Below are positions 46,479 to 58,044 of a stretch of DNA of 64,000 nucleotides, one piece after another (positions within the stretch are counted from its first letter, which is position 1; every line of letters begins with the position of its first letter). The notes under the pieces are model-generated. The model did no database searches. It saw only the letters and a list, made by a program, of their open reading frames with translations, and had not been told where the DNA came from. Source of the stretch: Niebla homalea (Eukaryota > Ascomycota > Lecanoromycetes > Lecanorales > Ramalinaceae). The position numbers were made by a program, and so were the translations under genes. The DNA lies in the NCBI GenBank assembly GCA_019925105.1, contig JAHGAU010000002.1, forward strand, positions 2,136,294 to 2,200,293, read 5' to 3'.

Positions 46479-48336
46479 TCAAGCCCTGCAGAGCCTCCCA
46501 TCCCCCGACACGGCCCAGGCATCACTTCCCACAGCCGTAGTCGCGTAAAATAAATCCTGCGGGTCGTACTTCCTCTTCACGCTGCTCAATTGCTCATAAT
46601 TCTCCCCGTAGAAATCTTCTTTCCACGTACTCAACCGATAATCCCCTTCACTCAGATATGTCCCACTCCCAGGAGTCACCGCCGTGATCTCCGGCACGAT
46701 TTCTCCCGTCATCCGCTCCTCCACTTTTACCATGTCAGCAAACGGCTCGTTAAAATCCCACGTGCCCACGATCAGCATGTCAAGAAGCGCGTCGCGCCAC
46801 GCCGGCAGCACGGCATTGGAGCCGGGCCGATTGTTCGCAACGCTGTGCGCGACGTTGAGCGCCAGCCCGCCGATGTAGAATTCCCCGTCGCCGAGCATAT
46901 TGCGCAGCGCCGACGTCAGCGCGCTGTTGTTGCGCTGCACTATGCTGCGCGGCACGAGGCGGCCCCCCGTGACCTGCGCGACGGTGTAGATGCCTTCGGG
47001 GAGGGGCCCGAAGTAATTGGCGTAGTGGCCGAGGAAGTTGGGGAAGGAGTCGAGGGTGTAGGTGTATGTGATGTGCCGTTGGTTGAGTTCGGAAATGAAG
47101 GGGGTAAGGGCGTGTGCGACATCGTCTTTGTTCTTGTCCGGCAGTGTCAGCGGGCTGAGCGCGAAGGACGTGTTGGTGAGATTGTACACGACCATGGCGC
47201 CCGCGTCGACGATCGGGGGCAGGGCGGCGTGCCAGAGCCCGATGAGCTCCCAGTAGGTGTCGAGGGACATCGTGCTCGTGTTGAAGGCGATGGCGGCGCT
47301 GCTGACCATGCCATCCGGGAAAGCTTTGGTGGTCAGGGAAAGCACGACGGCGTAGGTGCCCCCACCGCCACCGCTGAGGGCCCAGTATAGGTCCTGGTTC
47401 TGAGTGGGCGTGGCGACGAGGTGTCGGCCGTCTGCCGTCACGACCTCCCATTCTAGCGTGTTATCGGCAGCCAAGCCGTGCGCAGAGCTGAGTAAGGAGT
47501 GGCCGCCGCCCTGCGTGTAGCCGCCTGCCAGACCGACAGTGGCGCATTCACCACCTATAATGCGGAGATTGTGCTGCTCGGCGAAAGTGTAGGCTTCGAA
47601 GGCTTGAACACCGGCGCCCATTTTGACAGCTTTGCCGGTGTAGCCTGTGGAATTGTAGTCTTTGACCGCGAGGGATTTGAGGTTGTGCGTCCAGAGGCTG
47701 AGGGAGCCTTTACCTGTCGATTTTCCAAGGTAGCTATAGTAGTTGCATTAGCATACGAGGGTTAAGGGTCTGAAGGGTTAAAGCGCCTACTCATGACCCG
47801 TGTTTTTGATGACCAGTCGAATGTTTTCCTCTTGCGCAAATTTGACACCGGCTGCAATATCAGATGGACCATTGACATTGATGGAATACTCCGCGTAATT
47901 GCCAATTTCGCACAGACTTAGTTCAGGTGTATACGGATCACAGCTTTGGTTCAAGAAGATGGGGCTCATGATAGAGGAAGGCGAGGAGTAGCTGGAATGG
48001 CTCAGTCACACCTCCCGTTTGTCTGAACAGAAGAAACCTGACTTACTGAACTCTTGGGTTGGCCCACTGATCTTTCAAGAACGCGCATTGCTTTGCATCA
48101 TATGTGGGATCATGGCAGGCTGCTGCGATCGGTGTGTTGGCAATCAGATTCCCAGAAACGGTCTTGTTCAACTGCTGCCAATCGCTTTGACTTGGCCAGC
48201 AAGAGTCACCTGGAAGGCAACGGCAAGACTTTCCATAGTCACGATCTCCCAAGACAGATGCTTGAGACAAGGAGAAGAGAGGTAGAGCAATTGATGCTAG
48301 CTTAACGAGCTTTGACAGAGAATGATGTTCGACCAT
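46479..48336 (-). CDS. secreted berberine-bridge-type FAD-linked oxidase
   Basis: Three exons: 48336-48047, 47991-47791, 47733-46479. The introns are 55 and 57 nt, and the joined frame is exactly 582 codons (581 aa). The N-terminus is a signal peptide (LASIALPLFSLSQA). VAO/BBE family layout: IKNTGHDYLGKSTGKGSL, with His163 as the 8-alpha-histidyl FAD anchor; GGECATVGLAGGYTQGGGHS, with Cys227 in the position of the second covalent FAD bond; a BBE C-terminal block (VKRKYDPQDLFYATTAVG). Both anchors are present, so bicovalent FAD is expected, as in berberine bridge and related oxidases. Such enzymes oxidise alcohols or close rings with O2 and are common tailoring enzymes in fungal clusters. The substrate is inferred to be the PKS-derived product or a plant or fungal metabolite outside the cell. 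Confidence 0.93.
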
Positions 48337-49706
48337 AGCTGCTCAAGGAGTGCGTATAATGACAACCAGAAAGATAAACAACTCAGAATTGCAGTGAGGA
48401 AGAAAGGATTCGATTTCGGCATGTATGCCATCCTTTTATACAGCAAGGCGCAACTCCCAGGTGAGATCCTGGGTTCGCAAGCTGACATTGCGGCCGCTTG
48501 CCCGCGGTGATAAAGTCTTTCATAATACAGGATTTGGAGAGTTCTATCTTGCCATTCGTTGCAATGATAATATTCCAGTCGGTGCGTGGTATGACCGGAT
48601 CTTACCGGGCGTAGGCGATCAAAACCAGGAGTTGATATGCTCTTGCGAGGTCGTGGGAGATGGTGGTGTCAGGGTGCTCCGTATGACCCTCATGAAGGCG
48701 CAGCGTAACAGACGGAGCTCAGAGCTGACATCTTACTCATGTAACCTTGTGCGACCACCAGTGGCTCTTGAGATTCATTGCCGCTCTAGGTAGACCCGAG
48801 GAAAATGCTGCTGTCAATATGCGTATAACTCTTGCAGAATACCTTTGACGATTAGAATATTGGTATGAAAGCTACTTATTGAAAGTCTCTTAAGATTTGT
48901 TTCACCAAATTTTCTTTTCAGAAACCGATATTGATGGCCGTAGAGCAATCGCAAAATTGCCTGTATCATTCTGCTTGGCAATACCGGCACTCAATTTCCT
49001 CAGCCGCTGGTGCCGGTAGACAATGTCGCCCGTGCAAGACCCAATTTGAACTCCATCGGGCGGAGTCACGGTTGTTCTGACTGGCTTGAGCCATTTGTGC
49101 TTTGTCAAATTCATGGAGTGAGTGATCTCATACGTTCGGTGAGTTGATGATTGATTTTAGAAAATCTATGGGAGGAGATATGCAGAAATTCGGGTAAATA
49201 CCGTGTGTACGCGTGCCAAGCCATCACGCCTAGAGCCATGAGTCAGGCCGCTAAGCAGGGGGTCCGCGTCGGAAGAGGGTGCTTGATGGCATTGCAGAGA
49301 GAAATGCGGATGAAGGAGCGGTCGCCGCTCTCTTCGGTGATTGCCTCGATGCCCCCTTCCAACGCATCAAGTTCACAGAGGACATGCTGCTCGATCAGGC
49401 GAAAATATTGAGTTAGGAGTTGAAAGATTGGAGAGGGGAAGGAAACGAGCCAAAGAATTGGAGAATGAGGAGCTGCAGAAGAGCATAGGAAGGGAGGGCG
49501 AAGGCACGCATGATTGATGAGAGATGAATACGATGCAACGATCATATTCTAGGAGTAGCCAGGCGTTCGCGAGAGTCTAACTGTGTAGACGACTGGATTA
49601 TATGCCGATTGGATTCCTATGAGACAAGATACCCCTTTGCGATACCGACATGATTCATATTTTCGAATCAGATTTCTTGAGCGTCTCACTTCAGATGTCA
49701 GCTTTC
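48337..49706. other. intergenic region upstream of the FAD oxidase gene
   Basis: Normal composition. A plus-strand 122-codon frame at 48425-48793 lacks any recognised domain or context and is not called. The part just right of 48336 must hold the oxidase promoter. Confidence 0.45.
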
Positions 49707-51008
49707 TCATATCGCCACTGCCCTGGCATTGACGCCCACCTTGAATGGCATAACTTCCAAAACGGCCTTCCCAAAGTTGTCTCCTCTGAGCATTCCTAGT
49801 AGTCCTTGGATAGCGTTATCTATCCCTACCGTAATACTCATCTGCGTTTTAAAAGTACCATCCGCTATCCACTTAGAAACATTCTTCTGGTGATCTTGAG
49901 CATACTTAGGTCCGAATCCCGGATCGCTAACGATGAATCCTTGAATTTTGAGCCTTTTCGTAACAATCATCGACAGGTTCTTTACCCCATAGATTTCATC
50001 AGGGTTAGACTCATTATAGCCGGATATCATTCCGCAAGTGACTGTTTCTTTATTAGATTCTATGCGACCAAGGGATAGCCAATTCCCTACTGATCCTTCC
50101 AAAATTATTCAGGGCAACCAGGGCAGCGTCAAGCTGTTCGCCCCCCACGTTCTCGAAATAGATATCGATCCCTAAGTGAATTGCAGTGTCAGCATTGCCG
50201 TCTACAATACTAGACCCTCAAAACATTAGGAAGACTTGGACAAATTGCATCTGTAACATATGGAACGCGGAGTCAGGACCCCTATCTATATTGTAAAGCT
50301 TCAAACACATAGAGAGAAATGGGAGGATGTCCCTGAAGTAAGCTTACCCTTTGGTGCTAATCGCCGGAGAGCACTCGAGGCTTTTTCCTTTTTATAGTTG
50401 AAAGCCTCGTCGAACTTCAACTCGGTCTTAATGAAATTCAATTTCTCGTCACTTCCAACGCTCCCAATGACGGTTAGACCCTCTTGCTTGGCCAATTGTC
50501 CAACAATCTGGCCTACCGCGCCGCTAGCTGCTGATATAAAGATGGTCTCCCCTTTCTTTGGAGCCCCAATTTCATAGAATGAGGAGTAAGCGGTCAACCC
50601 AGGCATACCGAGTGCTCCGATGAATAGTTTATGGTCGAGATTCAGTGGGTTATCTATCTTGCGGACCATTTGAGCTGGCAGAAAGGAATATTCCTCGGTA
50701 CCGAGCGGGCCAGTAACGAGGTCTCCAGGCTTGAAATTGGAGTTTGAGGATTTCCATATGATAGCTACAGTGGAACTGGTGATTGGCTTCCCAATCTCAA
50801 AAGGGGGCGAGTAGGATTCTTTCTCAGGAGAGCGCATACGACCGCGCTGCGAGGGGTCAAAGGATACATAGGTGTTTCGGGTGATGATACCATCCTGGGG
50901 AGGCTCTACGCTCTCGTCAAAGGGACGATCCTCAATGGTGAGATCTTGGCCTTCTATTGGCCATCCATCTGGAACTTTTCTGAAGATCAGGCCCTTGTTC
51001 TGCACCAT
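49707..51008 (-). CDS. MDR-family NADPH-dependent double-bond reductase
   Basis: Three exons: 51008-50348, 50171-50091, 50041-49707. Introns are 176 and 49 nt; the joined frame is exactly 359 codons (358 aa). Sequence matches the leukotriene B4 12-hydroxydehydrogenase / alkenal double-bond reductase branch of the medium-chain dehydrogenases: VSFDPSQRGRM, GALGMPGLTAYSSF, the NADPH loop ISAASGAVGQIVGQLAK (about 159-175), IDIYFENVGGEQLDAAL, TCGMISGYN and a C-terminal GDNFGKAV. No zinc-binding cysteine set. These enzymes reduce the C=C bond of alpha,beta-unsaturated carbonyls with NADPH. Next to a PKS whose ER looks dead, it could act as a trans enoyl reductase or reduce a released product; a general detoxification role is the alternative. 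The 176-nt first intron is longer than the others, so that junction is the least certain. Confidence 0.9.
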
Positions 51009-51420
51009 CCTGAATGATTATGGGAAGGACAGAATGGGTCAAGAGGTGAAATATTAAGCTTTATGAATGAGGAGTAGGATGCCGCTGCGGTTTGTATTTA
51101 CTCGCCACTGAACAACTAACCGGAGGGTTTTGTGTGTGCAAAACGTTTCGACGTTCGAGGTCTCTTAAGTATCGTTTTTGATTGGACCCGCTACCTCTAC
51201 CCCGCATCATAGGGGGGGTTTCCGGAGCAAGGGACCGGACAAAAGCTGCATTCGGCTACACAGTCTCTGCGACTTACCAATCAATCATGGCGGGGAGTAC
51301 TGTCAAATGTACGAGGTCTATTGCAACGACCGTAGAGTACATAAGGAGGCAGAGGCTACGGATCATTGATTGATTGATTGCTTGATTGTTTGATTGCTTG
51401 ATTGCTTCATTGACTCATTT
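51009..51420. other. upstream flank of the MDR gene with a GATT microsatellite
   Basis: Contains the presumed promoter of the reductase gene. A TTGATTGATTGATTGC-type tetranucleotide run lies at about 51365-51415, immediately before transposon-related sequence. No gene seen. Confidence 0.5.
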
Positions 51421-51722
51421 ATTTCATCTGATCCGCCCTAAAGGCCATGCAGCGGCACCAGCGGTGTCATAGCTCGCCTAAGGGCTTGCTGCCTCCGGTT
51501 CAGAGCCCCGCACTTCGAGCTCAACGAGCTCTTCGAATGGTTCCTAGAGCCCTAAACTCCAGGGCGTCAAATGCTATCCATCCGTTACGCCTTTCCGAGG
51601 CTGCCAATCGCTCTGTATCTAATGAATTCACTTTGACGAGTCCCGTGTCCCTCATGCCCGCTGTGCGATCAAAAAGTAAGCGCCGGTGAAGGGGTGGTAT
51701 CCGTGTGACCCGTACCCTGTGA

Positions 51723-53260
51723 TGGTTGTCTTGGCAGCCCCAGCATTGAAGACCCTGTCGCATAAAGGCCTACCAAACGGCCTTTTGTTGACGGTATTAC
51801 AGGTGCATCGGTGCATAAGGTGCGGTGAGTATACGGTCATCAAACGGTCCTTGGGATGGACACAAATACGGTCGTTGTCACGGTGTAATTAGACAAGCAT
51901 AGTGGTAGACTCAATACAAGTGATTCGGCTTACTCACCCTTCCCCTGCACACTGCACCCAATTGCGCATATTGCATCACCCTGCCCGAAGTACAGCTCTC
52001 ATTCGCTCCTGCTAAGACAAGAAATTGAGCTGTCCTCTTGACTTGGTCGGGGTCATCCAGTAGCTCCTGTGGTCAGTAATATTCTTACCCTTAGGCCATA
52101 GGACCTCTCCTCGGAGCTCGCTCAGCTTGTCACAATGCAACAGCCAGTGGGGAAGATCCCCATTATTGCCGTCATAGCAATATCAGCAGTTCTTGTTTTC
52201 GATATCCGGGACGTCTCGGCGAAAGAGGTGCTGCTTCTGACCAATATACCCAGTTGCCCTATCATGGGGCGGGTTACCTCCTCAACTTCAGCTGCTGAGA
52301 CCCCTTATGTAGATGTTTTGACATTGTCCCTTTTGCGTTCCTTCGTTTGGTTCTCCTCGGCTGCCGCCGCTGATTGGAGTTTGTCGACTAGGCCGCCGAT
52401 GAGCTGCTCATGGAAGTGGGCTATAATCGTGGTTAGTTTCTCCCGCATCCTCTACTCACGCTCTAGAACTCCAGTGTCCCTGTCTCCGGTGGTCTTGTCC
52501 AGTGTCCCTGTATCGTTCGTGGTCCCCACTAGCTGCTCTGCTGATCGTTCCATTCTTCCTCTACCTTTCTTTTGGTCCAATGAGAGCTCCGTTGACCTGT
52601 CATTCTCTCGTTTCTCCACCTCGTCCCTCATCTTCGGGCACTCCTTGCTCTGACAGTCGTGATCTCTCGACGCCCAGTTCAAGCATATCTTCTTTTCCGA
52701 CGTGCACTTTCTCTTCGTATGCCCCTTCTCCCCGCAGTGTAGACGCTTCTTGGTTCGTGTGCTTTGATTAATTATGTGTCTGATGGCTCCGCAATCGCAA
52801 CATTGGCGTAAGCGCTGGCTGGGTTAATATCTGGTGCAAAGCTTAGACTGTCCGTTTGACATCGATCGTGTCGGCGTCGATGGAGTGCATCACCACCTCA
52901 AAGCCGCTTGCTCTAGCATATGTGAGCCCCCCAAGCTACTTGATCAAATATTCCCCTGCTCTTCAGCAGGACGTCTTTAATCCTGTAGGTTTCGGGCTGG
53001 CGGTCGCTACTATGCGACGGAACCACCGAGGCAACGGGGCCTCTAAGCTCCCACGGTGGTTGTTCTTCACGGCCAGCCACCGAGGAGACTCCAGGGACAG
53101 TCAAGTCTTACACGATATCTTCACGGAATTTGGGGCAGTGGTGATTGATTCGTTTTGTTTATTCACGCATTCCGGCCAGCTCAACACGTTTCTTTGTCGA
53201 CAATGGCGAAGACATGGTGAGACACGGGTAAACGGGAAGTTCAAAAATAGCTTATGAGTG
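51723..53260 (-). mobile_element. internally deleted Tad-like LINE, little RIP
   Basis: The minus strand reads, 5' to 3': gag-like text with LTYARASGFEVVMHSIDADT near 52890, a zinc-knuckle region (LHCGEKGHTKRKC, then ICLNWASRDHDCQSKEC) near 52640-52730, then after about 350 bp the end of a reverse-transcriptase ORF (LFRRDVPDIENKNCWYC, LPHWLLHCDKLSELRGEVLW) near 52080-52240. The CxxC...HxxxxC tail motif is typical of fungal Tad/I-clade LINE proteins. Endonuclease and most of RT are missing, so the copy is internally deleted, and frames are broken by shifts. The 3' part (51723-52200) is shared with 53436-53876 and 12067-12695. GC content is near normal. Confidence 0.6.
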
Positions 53261-53435
53261 TCTGAATAACCTGACAAGGTTCCTACGCGTGTAAATTGAC
53301 CCAAATATACTGTATCTCAAAAATTGATTTCCATCAAAAGTGTTGTTCCCCTTAGGAGAGGTATTAAGGCGACGCTGACTAGCAGTGTCTAGGTTGGTAG
53401 GCGGCCGGCATCGGGCACGCTCCCTGGCTTCCGCG

Positions 53436-53876
53436 TGATGCACGGGGGTATTCCGCGGTTGTCTTGGCAGCCCCTGCATTGGAGACCCTGTCGCATAAAG
53501 GCCTACCAGACGGCCTTTTGTTAACGGTATTACAGGTGCACCGGTGCATAAGGTGCGGTAAGTATACGGTTATTAAACGGTTTTTGGGATGGACATAAAT
53601 ACGGTTATTATTACGGTATAATTAAATAAATATAATAATAAACTTAATATAAATAATTCAGCTTATTTACCCTTCCTTTATACCTTATATTTATTTACGT
53701 ATATTATATTAAGTTTTAAGCCCGGTTAATAAAATAATTAATCATAATATATTATTTAAATAATAATTTTATTTAAATAGTATTAATAACGTTTATATAA
53801 TTATTCAAAACCGTAAAATAATTATAACTTTAACCTCCAATACCCCAATAAATAATTATAATTATAAAGATACTTA
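53436..53876 (-). mobile_element. RIP-mutated 3' fragment of the Tad-like LINE
   Basis: Aligns with 51723-52200 and 12067-12695. The first ~200 bp (TTCCGCGGTTGTCTTGGCAG to AAGGTGCGGTAAG) is nearly intact; from about 53600 it becomes AT-rich with C-to-T and G-to-A changes. It forms the left edge of the second RIP block and shows the empty site of the LTR inserted at 12462. Confidence 0.7.
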
Positions 53877-54840
53877 ATACTTAATCTCGAAGGGATTAAG
53901 GCTGCATTCCTTCCGGGACTATAGGGAAGGATAGGGCTGAGATCGATAGGGTACCCTTAATCCCTTCCGGGCTTTAACTTAAGGGACGCAGGGTAAAACC
54001 TAATCGAATTTATTAACTTTATATATAAAAGTTATAGAGTTAATTAAGGCCTATAAAACGAGCCCTTATTTACTTAAATCCGATGACTCTTAATTTAATT
54101 ATAGATTTTAGAACTTTTTAAGATTTTCAATATTCTTAATTAATTTTACTTCCCGGCGTTAAATTTCATTTTTTAATCCGTTATTCCTTTTTAAAATTTA
54201 ATAATTTAACTTTTTAGTTTTAAATAAGCGGTTTTTAATAATGACGGAAAAATGAAAATCTATTTAATATACCCTTTTTTAGTATTAAGGTAAACTTCAC
54301 GTAAAGTAAATATTTCGGTTTTTTAAGGTATATCCGGAATATTTTTAATCTTTTCTTTAAATTTCTTATCTTTAAAAAAAAATAAAAAATTAAGTATTTC
54401 AACGGTCCCGGATTTAAGATAATCCGAACTTTATTTATAAATTTATTAACTTAAATATTAATATAAATTACCCTTTTTTTTATTATTTTTATTATTTAAG
54501 TATTAGCTTAAATATCTTAATATTAGGTAATTATTAACGTTGTTACCTTATATTAAGACCTATATATAAGTATTAACTTAATAAGAATAAAATAATATAT
54601 CCCCTTTATATAATAAATAACCCCTTATAATAATTAAAATACCGGTTATTTATATAGTTTTTACGTTTATAAATAATAATTATATACTTTTTTAAACCGT
54701 ATTACTCTATAGTCCGATTAAGTCCGTATAAGCGGTATATTAATATATAAGTAATTAAAGTAAAAAGATAAAAATCTATAAATAAAAAAGGTAATAAATT
54801 TTACTTAATAAATAAAAAAAACCCAAAAAATTAAAAAAAT

Positions 54841-54954
54841 AGGCCGGATAAGATTTAAACTTACGATCTTTCTATGGTACGTCCTTGATTTCCGATTAAG
54901 TCAGATCTTAAGAGCGTATTTAACTGGAACGCTATATTATTAAGCCACCGGTCC
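54841..54954 (-). pseudogene. RIP-mutated tRNA-like sequence, intron-containing or SINE-derived
   Basis: On the minus strand, TGGCTTAATAATA fits an A box with C-to-T and G-to-A changes, and AGTTTAAATCT fits a mutated B box. The T-arm stem GTAAG/CTTAT still pairs with one wobble. The ends GGACCGG and CCGGCCT pair at six of seven positions counting G:T, as an acceptor stem would. At 114 nt it is long for a tRNA, so it had an intron or is a tRNA-derived SINE. Isotype cannot be fixed. Confidence 0.45.
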
Positions 54955-55591
54955 TACTTATAAATTTTTATTTAATAATATATTTAATAAAACCATATTT
55001 ATAAATAAATCTTTAAAATTAATAATATCGATTTTACCTTAATAATATATAACTATATATTTTATTAAGCCTTATTACTATATTCCCGGATTAAGTCCGT
55101 TAAGCCTTTAAGGATATATACTTTTTTATTATTATTAAGATTATAGATTTATTATATTCTTAAGTCAGTTTAATTCCCGCCGATAAGAACTCTTTTTTAC
55201 TTTTTAAAATATATCCGGATAATCATTATTCCTTTATTTAACCCGATATCTTTATTTATATCAGTAAAAGAAGGGCTATTTAATAGTACCGGAATAACTA
55301 AAATCCGTCTATTAAAGCTATAGTATTTATTAAGTATATCCTTCTAAAATTTTAAGCTATTTAAAAAGGCTGCTATATCCGGCTTAACGCTACCTCTTTA
55401 AAGATTTATTTATACATTTTATATAAAATAAAGAAAAAGGGCTATAACGGTACCGGAGTTACTAAAATCCGACTATTATAATTCAAGTTATTAAAGTCTT
55501 AAATTAATTTAAAAATCTTCGATTTTTTGGGTATTCCCGTGCTATTTCCACTTAAATCTATAAAAGATTACTAAGCATATTAATAATATTA

Positions 55592-55835
55592 TATTACGTA
55601 ACTGGTATTACGTGACTGGTATTACGTAACTGGTATCACGTGACTGGTATTACGTAACTGCGGTAATTATTCCGCGTTTAGCTGCATAAAAGAACTTCTT
55701 ATATTCTTTATTAGAGTATAAGCCCCTCTGGGGTGGTTGGAAGGCAAAGGGTATATTACGTATAATTAAAGATATTAAAGTATAGAGGTATAGGAATAAA
55801 GGGGCCGAAGGCCTTAATATACTTAATTGGTAACA
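55592..55835 (+). mobile_element. LTR-like sequence with tandem CACGTGAC array
   Basis: Starts TATTACGTAAC (probably TGTTACGTGAC before RIP) and ends TTGGTAACA, giving TGTTAC...GTAACA termini. The first 70 bp are five 14-bp units of ATTACGTAACTGGT type. A TATA-like GCATAAAAGAAC follows near 55682. After the end comes CTCCTGGGCGCCGG, a possible primer-site region. No second copy was found in the window. Confidence 0.45.
55593..55662. repeat. five tandem 14-bp units with E-box-like cores
   Basis: The units carry the cores TTACGTAA, TTACGTGA, TTACGTAA, TCACGTGA and TTACGTAA, each followed by CTGGT or CTGCGG. All derive from a CACGTG core by loss of C in CpA context on one or both strands. Confidence 0.7.
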
Positions 55836-57780
55836 CTCCTGGGCGCCGGACTAACCCCGGGCTTGGCCCGGGATAAACCCGGTAAGGCCTACTCCTAAGT
55901 TATTAATACCCTTAAACCCTAATATTACCCCCCCCCTTAAGAAAGACTCGCCTTCGAGCCTATAAGTACGCTGAAAAAGAAAAATTTTTTATACTTAAAA
56001 CCACCCCTTTTACCTATTATTTATAAGCCTACCATCTAGTTTTGAATGGTTGCAGCCTCCACCCATTCATTCCTCCGCCGGGGGAATTCCGCTTTACCCT
56101 GCTATACCCTCAAACTATTCATTTTTAAAAATGAATGGTTTAAGGTATTTTCCAGACCGGATCCCTTAACTTTATATGGTAAAGGTATAGAGCTTAACAC
56201 GGGCTATAAAATGAGCCCCGTTTAACCCGGATCGGGTAAGGGGCGATTTAGTTATCGATTTTATTAAGTATAGGAATTCTGGAGGTTTAAGTTTAAGTTC
56301 GTTTTCTGGCGTTAAAACTTACTTTTTCCCCCGCCGTTCTTCGTTAAAATATAATAATTGAACTTTTTAGCTTAAAATTAAGGCTTTTTAATAATATCGG
56401 AAAAATAAAATTCCGTTTATTAATACTTATAATAATATTAAGGTAAATATTTTTCCGTTTAATTTTTAAGGTTTAATAAGGTATATTTAAGTTATTTTTA
56501 ATTATTAATTATATTTATTAAATTTAAAAAAATTTTTATTAAAATAATATTAATTTAGCCGGATATATTATAATCTAAGTATTATTAATACTTATATTAT
56601 TGAATATTTTATTAAATATTCGGAATTTTTAATAATTAAATTATATAATTATTATATTAAAATATTCTTAATATAGGATAACGATATTAAAGTCTTAGCT
56701 ATTATTTTATGTTAAGCTTTTTATAATTTAAGGGTATTTTAAGAAATATATTTATAATAAAGTTATTAAGTTTTAAGATAAAATTATTAAAACTTTATTT
56801 ATTTTATTACCTTATCCCTTACTTTATACCCTATAATGAAAACTTCTATAAGGAAAACATAAATCTAAGTATAAGCTTTTAAACCCAGTTTATTTTATAT
56901 AATTTAAGTGGTTAATTATTAAATTATTATTGTTATTAAATTCCTTTATTAAAACCGGTTAAGTATAAGGTTACTTCCCGGCGCTAAAATCCTAAAAACC
57001 TTTAAAAAGGTATATCTTAAGGCTTATTTACCCTTTTACTTGCCGGAAAAAATCGAATTATACAGAAAAAAAAAAAGCTTTTAAATAAAGTTAAAATTAA
57101 AAAAATCTATTTATTATATTTAAATATATATTTAAAAAAGGTTTTTAACTTATAAAACCTTTACTTTATATTATTAATAACTTCCTTATTATTCGTATTA
57201 CCTTTTAATAATTTAATCCCGTAATAAAAGGTTTATTAATATATATAGTATTAAAATAAAAGCTTCAAAAAATTATATATTAAATAGGTAAGTTGGAAAA
57301 AACCGAAAAATAAGTAATGATTTTTATTAATATAATCCCCCCCTTTTAATTATATAATAAAGGGCTATTTATAAATATATACCCTATTAGCTTATACCCT
57401 TTAAGGTATTCCTATTTACCGATTATAAAATTATTATAAATACGTCGGTAAGCCCGGCCTAGACCGGTTTATTTTTAAATTATTATATTGCCATTATTAT
57501 TATTACCGTTATTAAGTATTAGCTTTTATATAGCCTGGTTATTTTTGGATTATTAATAGGCTTAACTATTTTTAAGCCCTAGAACTTATATTCACTCCAA
57601 AATAATCGTTATAGGCTTGGTAAAGGCTTAGCCAATAATTTATCTATATAATACCCCTTCCCCCCTTAAATTTCTGTTTTTCTTATTATACTCAAGTCAC
57701 TTAATCTACTTAATACCCAAGCAAACCAAATACCCTTTACCTATTACCTATTACTCGACTTATTACCTATCACTTCTACC

Positions 57781-57892
57781 TTTACCTTACCTTTACCTTT
57801 ACCTTTATCTTACCCTTTACCCTTTACCCTTTATCTTACCCTTTACCCTTTACCCTTTACCCTTTACCCTTTACCCTTTACCTTAAACCTTT
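57781..57892. repeat. TTTACC / CCCTTTA short tandem array
   Basis: Begins as TTTACC hexamers and becomes a nearly perfect CCCTTTA heptamer array at about 57831-57890. It lies about 150 bp upstream of the helicase relic. The unit resembles but is not the usual fungal telomere repeat (TTAGGG/CCCTAA). Confidence 0.7.
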
Positions 57893-58044
57893 TACCTTTT
57901 ACCTTTACTATACCTATTACCTTTATTACTACCTTATACCTTTACTCTTACCCTTTACCTTTACTCCTTTTTTTTACCTTTTATTTATATCCATTTATAT
58001 AATAGACTCACCTTAAACCCTTACCGAAAAAGCCTTCCTTTATT

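Noticed and set aside
46590..47390. 266-codon plus-strand frame inside the FAD oxidase gene
   Set aside because: Antisense shadow of a GC-rich exon with low-complexity composition.
48425..48793. 122-codon plus-strand frame upstream of the FAD oxidase
   Set aside because: No motif and no start context or intron support; probably chance.
55593..55662. CRISPR-like array
   Set aside because: Units are 14 bp with no spacers, and the sequence is eukaryotic; it is a tandem repeat in an LTR-like region.
57831..57890. Reading the CCCTTTA array as a telomere
   Set aside because: The unit differs from TTAGGG/CCCTAA, and unique sequence continues on both sides.
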